In this document: positions 8,957-17,743 of the stretch, piece after piece
Position numbering within the stretch: the stretch's first letter is position 1
Layout: each line of letters opens with the position of its first letter
NCBI GenBank assembly: GCA_000310025.1
Contig: FN649741.1
Coordinates: 4,401,521 to 4,465,520 of the forward strand
DNA from: Ectocarpus siliculosus
Lineage: Eukaryota; Sar; Phaeophyceae; Ectocarpales; Ectocarpaceae
Length of the DNA stretch: 64,000 nucleotides
Direction: 5' to 3'
Position numbers and translations under genes: made by a program
Notes under the pieces: generated by a model
Seen by the model: only the letters and a program-made list of their open reading frames with translations
What the model was told of the DNA's origin: nothing
Databases searched by the model: none

Positions 8957-10345
8957 TCACACAAGAGTTGCCTCGCGGATGTGAGTTTGCGTCCGCTGCT
9001 CCGCGTTCTTCGTGTGCCACGTCCGCCTGATCCACTCTCTTTTCTGAGAATCTCGGATGGAAGACATGATGGTCCTGTACAGTACGTTTCGCTTTGCAGG
9101 TTTTTCAAGAACCATGCTCTCTGATATGGACGCACATAGCTGTCTTGTCTCTGTCGACGAGTCCGCTGTGATGATGACAAGTGGACATTCCTTGTTACGC
9201 GTATCCCCTTCGCGCAATTGGTAGGCGCACGTGACTCCAGACATGACGGGCATGATGATGTCGAGACATATGAGGTCATAGTCTTTCGTCTTGACCTCTT
9301 CCAGACACGCCATAGCGCCATCGCACAGATCAACCTCGATGTCGACGTGCTTCATCATCTTTTCAAACTGGCGTCTGGCGACGGCAGAATCGTCAACCAC
9401 GAGGATGCAAGGTCTCGTTGCAGTATGAGAAATCTCTCCCTCTTGGAAAATGCAAGACTCCTCGGCAACGTCCGCCTCCACGCCATAGTAGCTCGACCGC
9501 CTCCTGAAGGTCAGGGCCATGCCGTCATGCTGCAGCCGTATCTCTTTCTCGTGCTTGATGGGGATGACTAGTGAGAACGTAGTGGTCTCCCCGTTCTGAA
9601 CAACGAGATCGCCCCCCAGTTCGTATGCCATTCGTTTGCACTTGGCGAGACCTATTCCCAATCCACATCCATGCACGACTCCTCGGTGAATGCTGTTGAA
9701 GGGTGTGAAGATGCCGGCGACGTCCTCATCCTGGATCCGAATTCCCTTGTTTTGCACGCTGAACGTCACCTGACAAGGACTGTGGCTCATCGCCTTCACG
9801 TGCACCGATACCTGGTTATTACTGTCGTGGCGCAGACCATTGAATATAAGCTCCTGGAGACATTCTTTGATCACCGGACCGTCGCCGATCATCTCCGAGA
9901 TTGGCACGTCGTGGCGCAGGTCGATGTCGATGAGAGGAGGCGCATTCGAAACTCGAAGCATTTGGTGCACCGCGTCCGTCTTGGCATCTGCAACGATGTT
10001 CCGGATAAGCATCGGTCCCTCGACGATCTTGAACTTCTCGTTGACGGAGTCGTAGTACGCAAGGACGTTTGTCAACATAGCCCCGTACTCCTCACCGACG
10101 TCAAAAACCGTTGCGACGAAGTCCGGTATTGTTGACTTGTCTGAAATTTCTTTAAATTTACCCGAGCTACGCGTGAGTCGACGAATCATGTCCGTGTCTA
10201 TTCGGTAAGCCATGTTGCGCAAAAACTGTGTCTTGACCATGACCATGTTTTTCTCGAAAGCCTCGCGATCGTCGTCCCCACTCGTGACCGCTTTACTCTT
10301 TCTGGTGAACAAGCCACTGTTGCCGAAGAAACGTCTTACTCGCAT
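8957..10345 (-). CDS. Hybrid sensor histidine kinase-like protein with receiver domain; His replaced by Tyr
   Basis: A 462-residue protein. Residues about 35-60 match the dimerisation H-box (KTQFLRNMAYRI), but the phospho-accepting His is Tyr47. A HATPase domain follows (N-box-like LIFNGLRHD, then EDVAGIFTPF and HGCGLGIGLAK ATP-lid motifs). Residues about 314-440 form a receiver domain with VVDDS, the phospho-accepting Asp in LICLDIIMPVMSG, a Thr in VIITADS and the Lys in LEKPAK. No sensor or membrane segment is present. Hybrid histidine kinases are known in the brown-algal virus EsV-1. The missing His means autophosphorylation at the usual site is unlikely, while the receiver looks functional. 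A free HPt protein is encoded at 31855. Confidence 0.85.
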   Translation of the reverse strand: MRVRRFFGNSGLFTRKSKAVTSGDDDREAFEKNMVMVKTQFLRNMAYRIDTDMIRRLTRSSGKFKEISDKSTIPDFVATVFDVGEEYGAMLTNVLAYYDSVNEKFKIVEGPMLIRNIVADAKTDAVHQMLRVSNAPPLIDIDLRHDVPISEMIGDGPVIKECLQELIFNGLRHDSNNQVSVHVKAMSHSPCQVTFSVQNKGIRIQDEDVAGIFTPFNSIHRGVVHGCGLGIGLAKCKRMAYELGGDLVVQNGETTTFSLVIPIKHEKEIRLQHDGMALTFRRRSSYYGVEADVAEESCIFQEGEISHTATRPCILVVDDSAVARRQFEKMMKHVDIEVDLCDGAMACLEEVKTKDYDLICLDIIMPVMSGVTCAYQLREGDTRNKECPLVIITADSSTETRQLCASISESMVLEKPAKRNVLYRTIMSSIRDSQKREWIRRTWHTKNAEQRTQTHIREATLV

Positions 10346-10407
10346 GCAGGCATTGCTCTACACCTGTCAATATTTTATCCCACATGTTCGGATTATTGTA
10401 CCATCTC

Positions 10408-10426
10408 ACAAATTATTATATTGACA
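10408..10426 (+). promoter_or_regulatory. AT-rich late-type promoter element
   Basis: ACAAATTATTATATTGACA lies about 22 nt before the gene at 10449. Sixteen bases (AATTATTATATTGACA) recur exactly upstream of the MCP gene (35078-35096). Since MCP is a late structural gene, this is a candidate late promoter. Confidence 0.55.
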
Positions 10427-10448
10427 AAAGGTACACCAAAACGATTCT

Positions 10449-11273
10449 ATGAGTCCCACGCAAGACGGTACGAGCGGCGAGCCCGACTCTTCTTTTGGCT
10501 ACGGCCTGGTCTACAACCCAATGGACCCCTACAACATGTATCCCCACTACGAGACGGGCGAGGAGAAGTACGGTCCCCCACCTCCATTCGGCATCAACCC
10601 CCAAGACCCTTTCAACATGAAGCCGTTCAACCCCAACGCGTTCGGTGGTTTGTTCGGAGCACCGGCGACGGTAGCGCCTACACCCGCGACGGGTGTGATG
10701 AACACCGTTGGTCCCAACCCGTTCACGCCTCTCCTACAACCGATGACGCCTGCCACACCAATGGCATCCCCCAGCAACATGGCTCCGCCGATGGTAGCTC
10801 CTATGGGTGGCATGAATCCTCTGCTCATGGCGGCGACCGTGTCTGCCCTCGGCAAAGATTCGTCTTTCACCCCAGGCGCTGCACCGTCGTCCTCCTTCAA
10901 CACAGGCGCCGCTGATCCGTCGTCCTCGTTCGACGCAAGCGCTTCGGGCGATGCACCGTCGTCTTCCTATCATTACATGAACGCACTATACCCGTACTAC
11001 TCATACCCGTTCGCCACGCACGCCGTGTCGCCGCAGAACCCGCACCCCACGGATCCCAACAACCAGTACCCCCATCCACTCACGGGGTCGATGACGGAGC
11101 CAGGTCCCGCGCTGGCGGGTGGATACAACGTCTACGATCCCCATAACGTGATTGGAGCGCCACCGGCATTCAGTGAACGGGATAGGGCGTTGGAGCACAA
11201 CAAAGCTGTGATGCAGTCGCAGAGCCCGTATGCGCCATACATTATGAACCAAGTCCCTGTACCACCACAATAA
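10449..11273 (+). CDS. Proline/serine-rich probable structural protein
   Basis: A 274-residue low-complexity protein rich in Pro, Ala, Ser, Asn, Met and Tyr, with short motifs such as NPMDPYNMYPHY and NPQDPFNMKPFNP and several SSSF repeats in the middle. No catalytic motif or membrane segment. The composition and the promoter element shared with the capsid gene suggest an abundant, late, virion-associated protein; this is an inference. No family recognised. Confidence 0.75.
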   Translation: MSPTQDGTSGEPDSSFGYGLVYNPMDPYNMYPHYETGEEKYGPPPPFGINPQDPFNMKPFNPNAFGGLFGAPATVAPTPATGVMNTVGPNPFTPLLQPMTPATPMASPSNMAPPMVAPMGGMNPLLMAATVSALGKDSSFTPGAAPSSSFNTGAADPSSSFDASASGDAPSSSYHYMNALYPYYSYPFATHAVSPQNPHPTDPNNQYPHPLTGSMTEPGPALAGGYNVYDPHNVIGAPPAFSERDRALEHNKAVMQSQSPYAPYIMNQVPVPPQ

Positions 11274-11345
11274 CAAAATTCAGATGTGGTATATTTGCCT
11301 GGAATTAAATGTTGTCATATATTAGGTGAACAGTCGATCGCCAAA

Positions 11346-11627
11346 ATGACCCTGAGCAAAGTGCATGCCAAGATACAGGAGGAGAAAAGGAAACTGAATC
11401 CGGTCGACGGACGAAGGTTCAACTCACGCAGCAGGGAAAAGATGGAGAGAGAAATCAGAGTCCTCAAAAGGAGCACATGGAAGCTTGCCCAGAAGAACGC
11501 CGCAGCGAGACAGAGTCACAAAGGAGTATTTTCGCAAGAAGAGATTGCGTTCGCAGAAGAAGAGAAAAAAAAGTTCAGGGAGCAGCTTGAGATCAACAAG
11601 CCGAGTGTTTCGGTGCGTGCTTCGTGA
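11346..11627 (+). CDS. Small basic coiled-coil protein
   Basis: A 93-residue protein from MTLSKVHAKIQEEKR, almost entirely charged and helical (many K, R, E) with a coiled-coil look. A longer frame starts at 11286, but those residues (LPGIKCCHILG) are encoded by AT-rich promoter-like sequence. It may bind nucleic acid or be a virion scaffold; no family recognised. The following gene's promoter element begins right after its stop. Confidence 0.65.
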   Translation: MTLSKVHAKIQEEKRKLNPVDGRRFNSRSREKMEREIRVLKRSTWKLAQKNAAARQSHKGVFSQEEIAFAEEEKKKFREQLEINKPSVSVRAS

Positions 11628-11632
11628 GATAT

Positions 11633-11646
11633 AATAAAAATGTTTG
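11633..11646 (+). promoter_or_regulatory. ATGTTT-type promoter element
   Basis: AATAAAAATGTTTG about 24 nt before the start at 11669. Its ATG is not in frame with the gene, so initiation there would give a short upstream ORF. Confidence 0.5.
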
Positions 11647-11668
11647 TCCTACAACAATCGGACCAACC

Positions 11669-13324
11669 ATGTCTGTCAACCGCCGCTCCGATCTCGACAC
11701 GTCTTTGTCTCGGACGGATGGTGTCCACCGCAAATTGCTTAATCTGTCTTCCGCGGACAGAGACAAAACTCTCTACCCAGACTCGGCTGACGCAGAACTG
11801 ACGTTCGACGACCAATCTAATGTCATTGGCATGAAGATCCTTAACTTCGAAATACCTCACACGAGATATGCTATCGACCGCACCACAAACAACCTTTACA
11901 TCAGCGAGAAGCGTGGCGAAGACGAGTATTACTTCTACTGCATACGCGTGTCTCCTGGAGCACACTCGATCCAAAATTTATGTGTTGCGATGACACTCTC
12001 CTCGAAGTGCCCCGTCATGTTCAACGGCGACAGGGATATGGGGAACACGTATGCCTTTCAAACATCCCTCCTGTTCGGCAAGATAGGGGTTGTGTCCTCG
12101 GGTGACTACGAGTACAGCATCCATGCATCCACCGCGACGGTGACGCTGTCATCAATTACCGTCAATTCTGACACGGAGGCTGTGTTGTCGTTCTTGGCGC
12201 CGCCCGACCAGGTGTTCAAACCTGGCGCACTCCTCGTATTTCAACCATACACTTACTCGGACCGAGATATACAGGTCGTCGAGAACATAGACTCATCCGG
12301 GCAAAGCAAGGTACGCGTGATCGGGGACTTTTTCGACTTGGACTGGGAGAATCTGGATGTCTCGCTATCTCGAATGGTGCCGTATGCTGGTGTCAACTCC
12401 ATGGCAAGGATTGTAGGTTTCGGAGATTCTGATCTCGCTGAGCAGGCCAGCGCCGAGGTTCTATCGATAAGCTCGCCCTTTAGCAGTATCGACACACTCG
12501 AAGACGCGTCGGTGATGGTGTCTCTGGACAAAGCACTCTTCCTCTCCTCGGGCGACAGCGTGAGTCTGTCCGGTTTTCCGGGATTTATGAACGACATGGT
12601 GTGTACTGTAGCCATCGTGCACGATGAAACCCACCTGGAAATTTATGTTGACAGGGCCGCGCTGTGGTCTCATGAGGCAGGGACGTTTGCAAACCTGTCG
12701 AACCCTGGCGTGGAATGGGGAGTGGACGACATCAACCTCTCCGATGTCGAGAGCAACGCCGTCGAGATTGTGATCACACCATCTTCACCCACAACTCTTG
12801 CTGCCGGAGACGTAGTTGTCTTCAACGGCTTTCTTTCCGAGGAGTTTCAAGACCTCAACGCGACCGTGGTCATTGTAGACGAAGACGGACGTATCACCGT
12901 GCAGTTCGACTATCCGACCATCCTCTTGTTCGAAGACGGCGTGACGTCCTTGTCCCCCGTCAACGCTGAAACGGCGCTGGGCACAACCTATGTCACACCC
13001 AACCGCTTCGACTTGAGCCGCGGAAGGAGAATGGTTCTCTGCCGCGCCATCGTCGACAATCAGGACGTTGGATCGATTCACATCCCATCTCTTTCGACGC
13101 GAACGTTCTTTGGAAGAATTCAACTATTCTCCGGAGCAAACCTGGTCAATTTTCTGAGCAAAGATACCGCCGTTGGTTCACACGAGTTCAACAGTGTAAT
13201 GAAAAGGATCAACAAGATCAGGTTTCAGTTTTATAACGAGGATGGCACGACGTACGACTTTCTCGGCGTAGACTACACCATGTTTCTGGAGCTCGTTTGC
13301 CTTGATTCGAACAAGGGACTTTAG
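11669..13324 (+). CDS. Probable virion structural protein (minor capsid type)
   Basis: A 551-residue, beta-rich protein with no membrane segment. The N-terminal region contains RKLLNLSSADRDKTLYPDSA, then FDDQSNVIGMKILNFEIPHTRYAI. This start pattern (Ser/Asp-Arg-Asp plus Tyr-Pro, then a strand-rich block) is typical of a group of virion proteins in algal and other large DNA viruses. The rest alternates short strands and acidic loops. I chose MSVNRRSD as start because the upstream MRYNKNV residues come from the promoter element. It lies among likely structural genes, just before the polymerase. The function is inferred. Confidence 0.7.
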   Translation: MSVNRRSDLDTSLSRTDGVHRKLLNLSSADRDKTLYPDSADAELTFDDQSNVIGMKILNFEIPHTRYAIDRTTNNLYISEKRGEDEYYFYCIRVSPGAHSIQNLCVAMTLSSKCPVMFNGDRDMGNTYAFQTSLLFGKIGVVSSGDYEYSIHASTATVTLSSITVNSDTEAVLSFLAPPDQVFKPGALLVFQPYTYSDRDIQVVENIDSSGQSKVRVIGDFFDLDWENLDVSLSRMVPYAGVNSMARIVGFGDSDLAEQASAEVLSISSPFSSIDTLEDASVMVSLDKALFLSSGDSVSLSGFPGFMNDMVCTVAIVHDETHLEIYVDRAALWSHEAGTFANLSNPGVEWGVDDINLSDVESNAVEIVITPSSPTTLAAGDVVVFNGFLSEEFQDLNATVVIVDEDGRITVQFDYPTILLFEDGVTSLSPVNAETALGTTYVTPNRFDLSRGRRMVLCRAIVDNQDVGSIHIPSLSTRTFFGRIQLFSGANLVNFLSKDTAVGSHEFNSVMKRINKIRFQFYNEDGTTYDFLGVDYTMFLELVCLDSNKGL

Positions 13325-13335
13325 TGCTACATTTC

Positions 13336-13350
13336 AAATAAAAATGTTTG
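13336..13350 (+). promoter_or_regulatory. ATGTTT-type promoter element
   Basis: CAAATAAAAATGTTTG, about 23 nt before the start at 13372, nearly identical to the element at 11633. Confidence 0.5.
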
Positions 13351-13371
13351 TAAACAAGAAGCAATAGCATC

Positions 13372-13740
13372 ATGTCTGATATCGGGGAAGAAGAGGTGTG
13401 TAGGCTGGCATGCTCACAAACCTTGGATGGATACAACCCGAATCCCTTCTACGCGTCCGGTATGTGCCCGGATTACATGAGAAGCGAGTGCAATCTGGGA
13501 GGAAAGCTCTGGCAGAACCAGTGGGACATGCACAAAAAGAATATAAAAGAATTCAATGCGGAAAGAGTGTTTCACGCGTCCATGGGAATCCCAACACAGG
13601 TCGTGGGGTACGGGTACCAGTCCCAGCAACCACATCCTCTTCTGCCACCCACATCTTCGCAGGTTTTTTCGACCATGCGACAGATGCACCCGCACAAATT
13701 CCAGGGACCAATTTTGAAGCCAGGCCAATTTTATCCGTAA
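13372..13740 (+). CDS. Small hypothetical protein
   Basis: A 122-residue protein starting MSDIGEEEVCRLAC. It has four Cys and many Trp, Tyr, Asn and Gln residues, with a Pro/Gln-rich C-terminus (SQQPHPLLPP). No recognisable domain and no membrane segment. The start is supported by the upstream promoter element. Position between a virion-type protein and the polymerase gives no clear hint. Confidence 0.65.
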   Translation: MSDIGEEEVCRLACSQTLDGYNPNPFYASGMCPDYMRSECNLGGKLWQNQWDMHKKNIKEFNAERVFHASMGIPTQVVGYGYQSQQPHPLLPPTSSQVFSTMRQMHPHKFQGPILKPGQFYP

Positions 13741-13794
13741 ACTCTCGACACATTGGCTCTTCTTGGTGTGCTCAGAGAGACTACATAGACTGGC

Positions 13795-16700
13795 ATGATG
13801 GAGCTGTACCTGCACGACATTCGTGACAACAGCGGGTCCTTTCAGAACCCGACCATGCAGCTCTTTGCGATGGAAGAGGACGGCACAAACGTGTTTGTCA
13901 GCGTCAGGAACTTCAAGACCTACCTGTATGTTGGCTTCGACTCCGATATGTCAGAAGATGATGTCCGGTCAAACTATCTGGAGAAGTTCAAGCAGGAGAA
14001 GTGGGAGAGGAACGTTTACAAAATGTCTGTCGTGAAGAGGAAGAGACTGATCGGTTTCTCCGACGGGGACCTCTTTCCCTACATTCTCATGGAGTTCACT
14101 GGAACGATATCGTTCTACATCGTCCGGAAACACTTACACGAACTCTGCGGCGAGCGCGACCCAGAACCGAACACGTTCGTCGACCTCAACAAGTACCCGA
14201 GAATGTGCGTGTACGAGTCCAGGAGCGTCGACTCAGTTCTCAAGTTTTTTCACGCAAGTGGTGTCCGCCCGTCTTCATACTTCCGGATGGAGAACTACGT
14301 GCAAGTCCCCGACAAGGCGAAGAAGACGCACTGTGTCAAAGAATTCATCGTCGACTTCGTCAACGTGCACCCGGTGAGAGAAGAGATCGTCGACCGCAAA
14401 CCACCTCCGATGACCATCTGCTCCTACGACCTCGAGACGTCGGGGCTGAATACCAACGAGGACTACATCTTCCAAGCCTCGATGATATTCTCCAGGCTCG
14501 GTGATCCGTGCCAGGATGCCAAGGGTTCCGCCACGGGCCACGCCGTGGACTCGTATACGGACGGCGTTGTCATCTGCGTAGGTGACACGGAATCTGTCGA
14601 CGGTACGCCTTTGCTTATCGTGGAGAACGAGCTGCAGCTCCTCGACAAGTTTAGAGAGATCTTGATCGAGCGGGGCTGCAACATTCTGTGCGGATACAAC
14701 ACCTTCAAGTTCGACTCGGCGTTCTTGTACAAGAGAGCAGAGAGGTACGGCTTCGACGGGTTCAAGAAGCTTAGTTTCATCAAGGATCTCGCTTGTGATC
14801 TGGAGGTCAAGACTTTGCAAAGCGCCGCCCTCGGCAAGAACGAGCTCAAACAGATCATCATCCCTGGACGCGTCGAGATAGACCTGTTCATGGTCATGAG
14901 GCGCTCGCAGAAACTCTCAAGCTACAAGCTCAACGCCGTTTGTGATAAATTCTTCGGTGGAAAGAAAGACGACGTCACGTACACGGACATCCTGCAGGCA
15001 TGCACGTCCAAGGACCCGAAGAAGCTGGGTGTCATCGCCAAGTACTGCTACCAAGACAGTGGGCTTGTCCTGAAACTTTTGGACAAGATCAAGGAGGTGT
15101 ACGACGCGACAGAGATGGCCAAGTTGTGCACAGTTCCGCTGACCTACATCGTGGGGAGAGGACAGCAAATCAAGTGTATGAGCCTAATCCTCAACCGGAT
15201 CCACGGAGAATATGTATGCAACTACGTGGTTGCCAAGAAGAAGGTGGCGGCCGACGGCAAGCAAGTGTTGAACGAGGGGTACAAAGGGGCGTCTGTCATC
15301 GACGCCAAGAAAGGGTTCTACGAAAAGGACCCGGTCGTGACCATGGACTTCGCGTCGCTGTACCCCAGCATCATGCGGCTGAAGCAGCTCTGCTACACGA
15401 CTATCGTCAAGGACGTGAAGTACAGAGGCATCGAAGGCGTCACTTACGAGGACCACCAGATTTCGGACGGAGTCAGCGTCACATTCGCGCACCGCTCTGG
15501 GTCCAGAAGCATTCTGTGCGAGCTGGAAGAAATGCTTGGCGAGGAGAGGAAGGCGACCAAGAAACTGATGAAGTCTGAGAAGGATCCGTTCGCGTACTCT
15601 CTCTTAGATTCAAAGCAGAAGGCCCAGAAGGTGACGATGAACTCCATCTACGGTTTCACGGGGACGGTCAACAACGGCATGCTTCCGCTCGTGGAGATCG
15701 CGGCCGCCGTGACTTCGACCGGCAGAGACATGATCAAGCGCACCAAGGAGTATGCCGAGAAGGAGCACGGCTGCAACGTCATCTATGGCGACACGGATTC
15801 CGTCATGGTCATCTTCCCCGAGCACCGTAAAATCGAGAATCTGGGCGACAAGATGCGCTACTGCTTCGACATGGGAACGAAGGTATCCAAGGAGATCTCG
15901 GAAATGTTTGGGCACCCCATTCTTCTCGAGTTCGAAAACATTTACTTCAAGTATCTCTTGGTTTCCAAGAAGAGGTACGCCGGACTATCCTGGGAGACGG
16001 TCGAGGGGCCGCCGACGATGACGATGAAGGGTTTGGTGACTGTCAGGCGAGATAACGCCCCATTTGTCGGCAGGTGTGCATCCGAGGCCATCCACATGCT
16101 CATGGACGTCGGCGTCACGGACGGGAGGGGAGCCGTGAAGAAACATCTCACCGAGACTCTGCTGCAGCTCGAGAGGGGGCAGATCTCGATCGAAGACCTG
16201 ACCATCAGGAAGGAGCTGAAGCAGTGGGTTTACAAGACACCGTCACCACACGCGACGCTCGCGCTCAAGATATTGGAGCGCACGAAGGAACAGGCGGTCT
16301 TCCGCGAGTTCATCAAGCCGGCCTACGAGATGGTTGGCGGCTACGACGACGCGCTCCTGTCGACTGTCTGGACCAAGATGACCAATCTCAAGTCATTTTT
16401 GTCTACGCGCGCCAAGAGAGAGATTTCGATGGGTGACATGGTCGAAAGTATTCGTGGAGACACGACCAGCCCTTTCAAGGCAGAGGCATACGCGGTGGTA
16501 GCGTTGCGCCAGCTTTACGACGATGTCCACAGCGTTCTGGTAGACGAGAGTTTTGCGGGAGTTGTCGGATTGGTGATGGTCGGTATCGGAGACGCGCACA
16601 AGCTAGGAGAGAGGTACATGGCGTTCGTGAGGTACAATGTTGTTGACTGGGACCCGCCCACGCTAGGAGAGAGGATACCGTACGTGATCACGACGGGCAA

Positions 16701-16938
16701 GGGAGACATTAGCTCCAGGGCGGAAGACCCCCGAATGGTCAACGTCGGCAGGTGCCGACCCGACTTCCTCTACTACATCGATCACCAGCTGAGGAACCCA
16801 ATGGTGGATCTTCTGCAGCACGTCATAGACTCGCCGGCGAACTTGTTTGTGGAATCGCAGAGAAGGATGTCGAACCTGAATCATGGCCGGAAAGAGATTA
16901 CCACTTTCTTCAAGAAGCGCAGGGTCACGGAAGGTTGA
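13795..16938 (+). CDS. polB: Family B DNA polymerase
   Basis: A 1047-residue replicative polymerase. Exonuclease motifs: DLETSGL (about residue 211), YNTFKFDSAF (about 300) and YCYQDSGL (about 416). Polymerase motifs: DFASLYPSI (A, about 517), NSIYGFTG (B, about 615), YGDTDSVMV (C, about 663) and SKKRYAGL (about 723). All catalytic acidic residues are kept, so both synthesis and proofreading should work. The spacing of motifs A, B and C shows no intein. The length is within the range of large DNA virus polymerases. It should act with the PCNA and clamp loader encoded in the same window. Confidence 0.98.
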   Translation: MMELYLHDIRDNSGSFQNPTMQLFAMEEDGTNVFVSVRNFKTYLYVGFDSDMSEDDVRSNYLEKFKQEKWERNVYKMSVVKRKRLIGFSDGDLFPYILMEFTGTISFYIVRKHLHELCGERDPEPNTFVDLNKYPRMCVYESRSVDSVLKFFHASGVRPSSYFRMENYVQVPDKAKKTHCVKEFIVDFVNVHPVREEIVDRKPPPMTICSYDLETSGLNTNEDYIFQASMIFSRLGDPCQDAKGSATGHAVDSYTDGVVICVGDTESVDGTPLLIVENELQLLDKFREILIERGCNILCGYNTFKFDSAFLYKRAERYGFDGFKKLSFIKDLACDLEVKTLQSAALGKNELKQIIIPGRVEIDLFMVMRRSQKLSSYKLNAVCDKFFGGKKDDVTYTDILQACTSKDPKKLGVIAKYCYQDSGLVLKLLDKIKEVYDATEMAKLCTVPLTYIVGRGQQIKCMSLILNRIHGEYVCNYVVAKKKVAADGKQVLNEGYKGASVIDAKKGFYEKDPVVTMDFASLYPSIMRLKQLCYTTIVKDVKYRGIEGVTYEDHQISDGVSVTFAHRSGSRSILCELEEMLGEERKATKKLMKSEKDPFAYSLLDSKQKAQKVTMNSIYGFTGTVNNGMLPLVEIAAAVTSTGRDMIKRTKEYAEKEHGCNVIYGDTDSVMVIFPEHRKIENLGDKMRYCFDMGTKVSKEISEMFGHPILLEFENIYFKYLLVSKKRYAGLSWETVEGPPTMTMKGLVTVRRDNAPFVGRCASEAIHMLMDVGVTDGRGAVKKHLTETLLQLERGQISIEDLTIRKELKQWVYKTPSPHATLALKILERTKEQAVFREFIKPAYEMVGGYDDALLSTVWTKMTNLKSFLSTRAKREISMGDMVESIRGDTTSPFKAEAYAVVALRQLYDDVHSVLVDESFAGVVGLVMVGIGDAHKLGERYMAFVRYNVVDWDPPTLGERIPYVITTGKGDISSRAEDPRMVNVGRCRPDFLYYIDHQLRNPMVDLLQHVIDSPANLFVESQRRMSNLNHGRKEITTFFKKRRVTEG

Positions 16939-16991
16939 TTGGTTGTTTAGAGTAATTTTGATTAAAAAATGAGGCTTACTTACAAAGAAAA

Positions 16992-17378
16992 ATGAACGCT
17001 CTAAGGAAGCTGGCTTGGACTATTGTGAAATGGCCACTCAAAACCCTGTACAAGAAAGGGCCCAGGCTCTTGTACCTATGGGAAGGCCTTAGCGAAGAAA
17101 ATATTTGCTACGAGCTGACAAAAATTGACGCTTTCTTCTGGTCTTCGTCAGAAGAATCCATGTTAGCCTGCGAGGAGCTGATCTCTCGGAAATTCGAGGC
17201 TTTTGTTATCTCTGTCTACGGGTTTCTTTTCGCATACCTCGCCTACACACTCTTTTGCATCAAGGTGTACGAGTACGTCGCCCGTTCCAGGCTAAACGCT
17301 CTTCTCGAGAGTGAGAACAAAGCTTTGAGCATCCGCGACAAGCATGAGGTGTCGAAACCATCGAAACCAGAGTCATAG
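16992..17378 (+). CDS. Single-pass membrane protein, hypothetical
   Basis: A 128-residue protein with a basic N-terminal stretch, one hydrophobic segment near residues 72-94 (FVISVYGFLFAYLAYTLF) and a charged C-terminal tail. No recognised family. A TAAAAAATGAGGC variant of the promoter element lies about 20 nt upstream. The last 6 bp overlap the convergent gene at 17373. Confidence 0.65.
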   Translation: MNALRKLAWTIVKWPLKTLYKKGPRLLYLWEGLSEENICYELTKIDAFFWSSSEESMLACEELISRKFEAFVISVYGFLFAYLAYTLFCIKVYEYVARSRLNALLESENKALSIRDKHEVSKPSKPES

Positions 17379-17582
17379 CGTCACGACGTATTGCTGCGCC
17401 GGATACCAGGTGGTTCCATGCTTCACCTCAAGAATCAGAATGTTGTCAGGGCTCTCTTGTATGGACGGAACCCTGAGTCGCCAAATTCGTCCTCCTGACG
17501 CGAGCGTCATCGAGTCTCCACCGGTTGTGCTCATGCCGTTCTCAAGGGTCACTCCCATTCCGTTGCCAGAACCTCCTTCCAT
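17373..17582 (-). CDS. Small beta-rich hypothetical protein
   Basis: A 69-residue protein from MEGGSGNGMGVTLENG to QYVVTL. The composition (Gly, Thr, Val, Trp, Tyr) suggests a small beta structure similar to the C-terminal domain of fibre-type proteins, but it is too short to assign. The start is chosen because AATAATGTTT lies on the minus strand at 17607-17618, about 25 nt upstream, excluding the MPRTYRVFL extension. Confidence 0.55.
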   Translation of the reverse strand: MEGGSGNGMGVTLENGMSTTGGDSMTLASGGRIWRLRVPSIQESPDNILILEVKHGTTWYPAQQYVVTL

Positions 17583-17667
17583 TAAAAAAACCCTGTATGT
17601 CCTTGGCAAACATTATTCTCTGTGAATTGTGCAAGAATCGCTTGGTCGCCAAGACCCCGGCAATGTT

Positions 17668-17713
17668 GATGGCGATGCCGATGGCGATGGCGATGGCGAT
17701 GGCGATGCCGATA
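17668..17713. repeat. GATGGC hexanucleotide tandem repeat
   Basis: About seven to eight copies of GATGGC with a few GATGCCG variants, in the 160-bp gap between the genes ending at 17373 and 17744. On the minus strand one frame would encode alternating Ile/Ala (a hydrophobic helix) but has no ATG start. It is either a simple repeat in a spacer or the remnant of a membrane protein gene. Confidence 0.7.
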
Positions 17714-17743
17714 CACCAACCGCCGACTAAGCTCGACCACGAA

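Noticed and set aside
13795..16938. Intein in DNA polymerase
   Set aside because: Motifs A, B and C follow at normal spacing and no protein-splicing blocks are seen between them.
17668..17713. CRISPR-like or origin repeat
   Set aside because: The units are only 6 bp with no spacers, so it is a simple tandem repeat. No other candidate array was found.
17583..17743. A hydrophobic Ile/Ala-rich protein encoded by the GATGGC repeat on the minus strand
   Set aside because: The frame has no ATG start and is bounded by a stop just upstream; a simple repeat explains it equally well.
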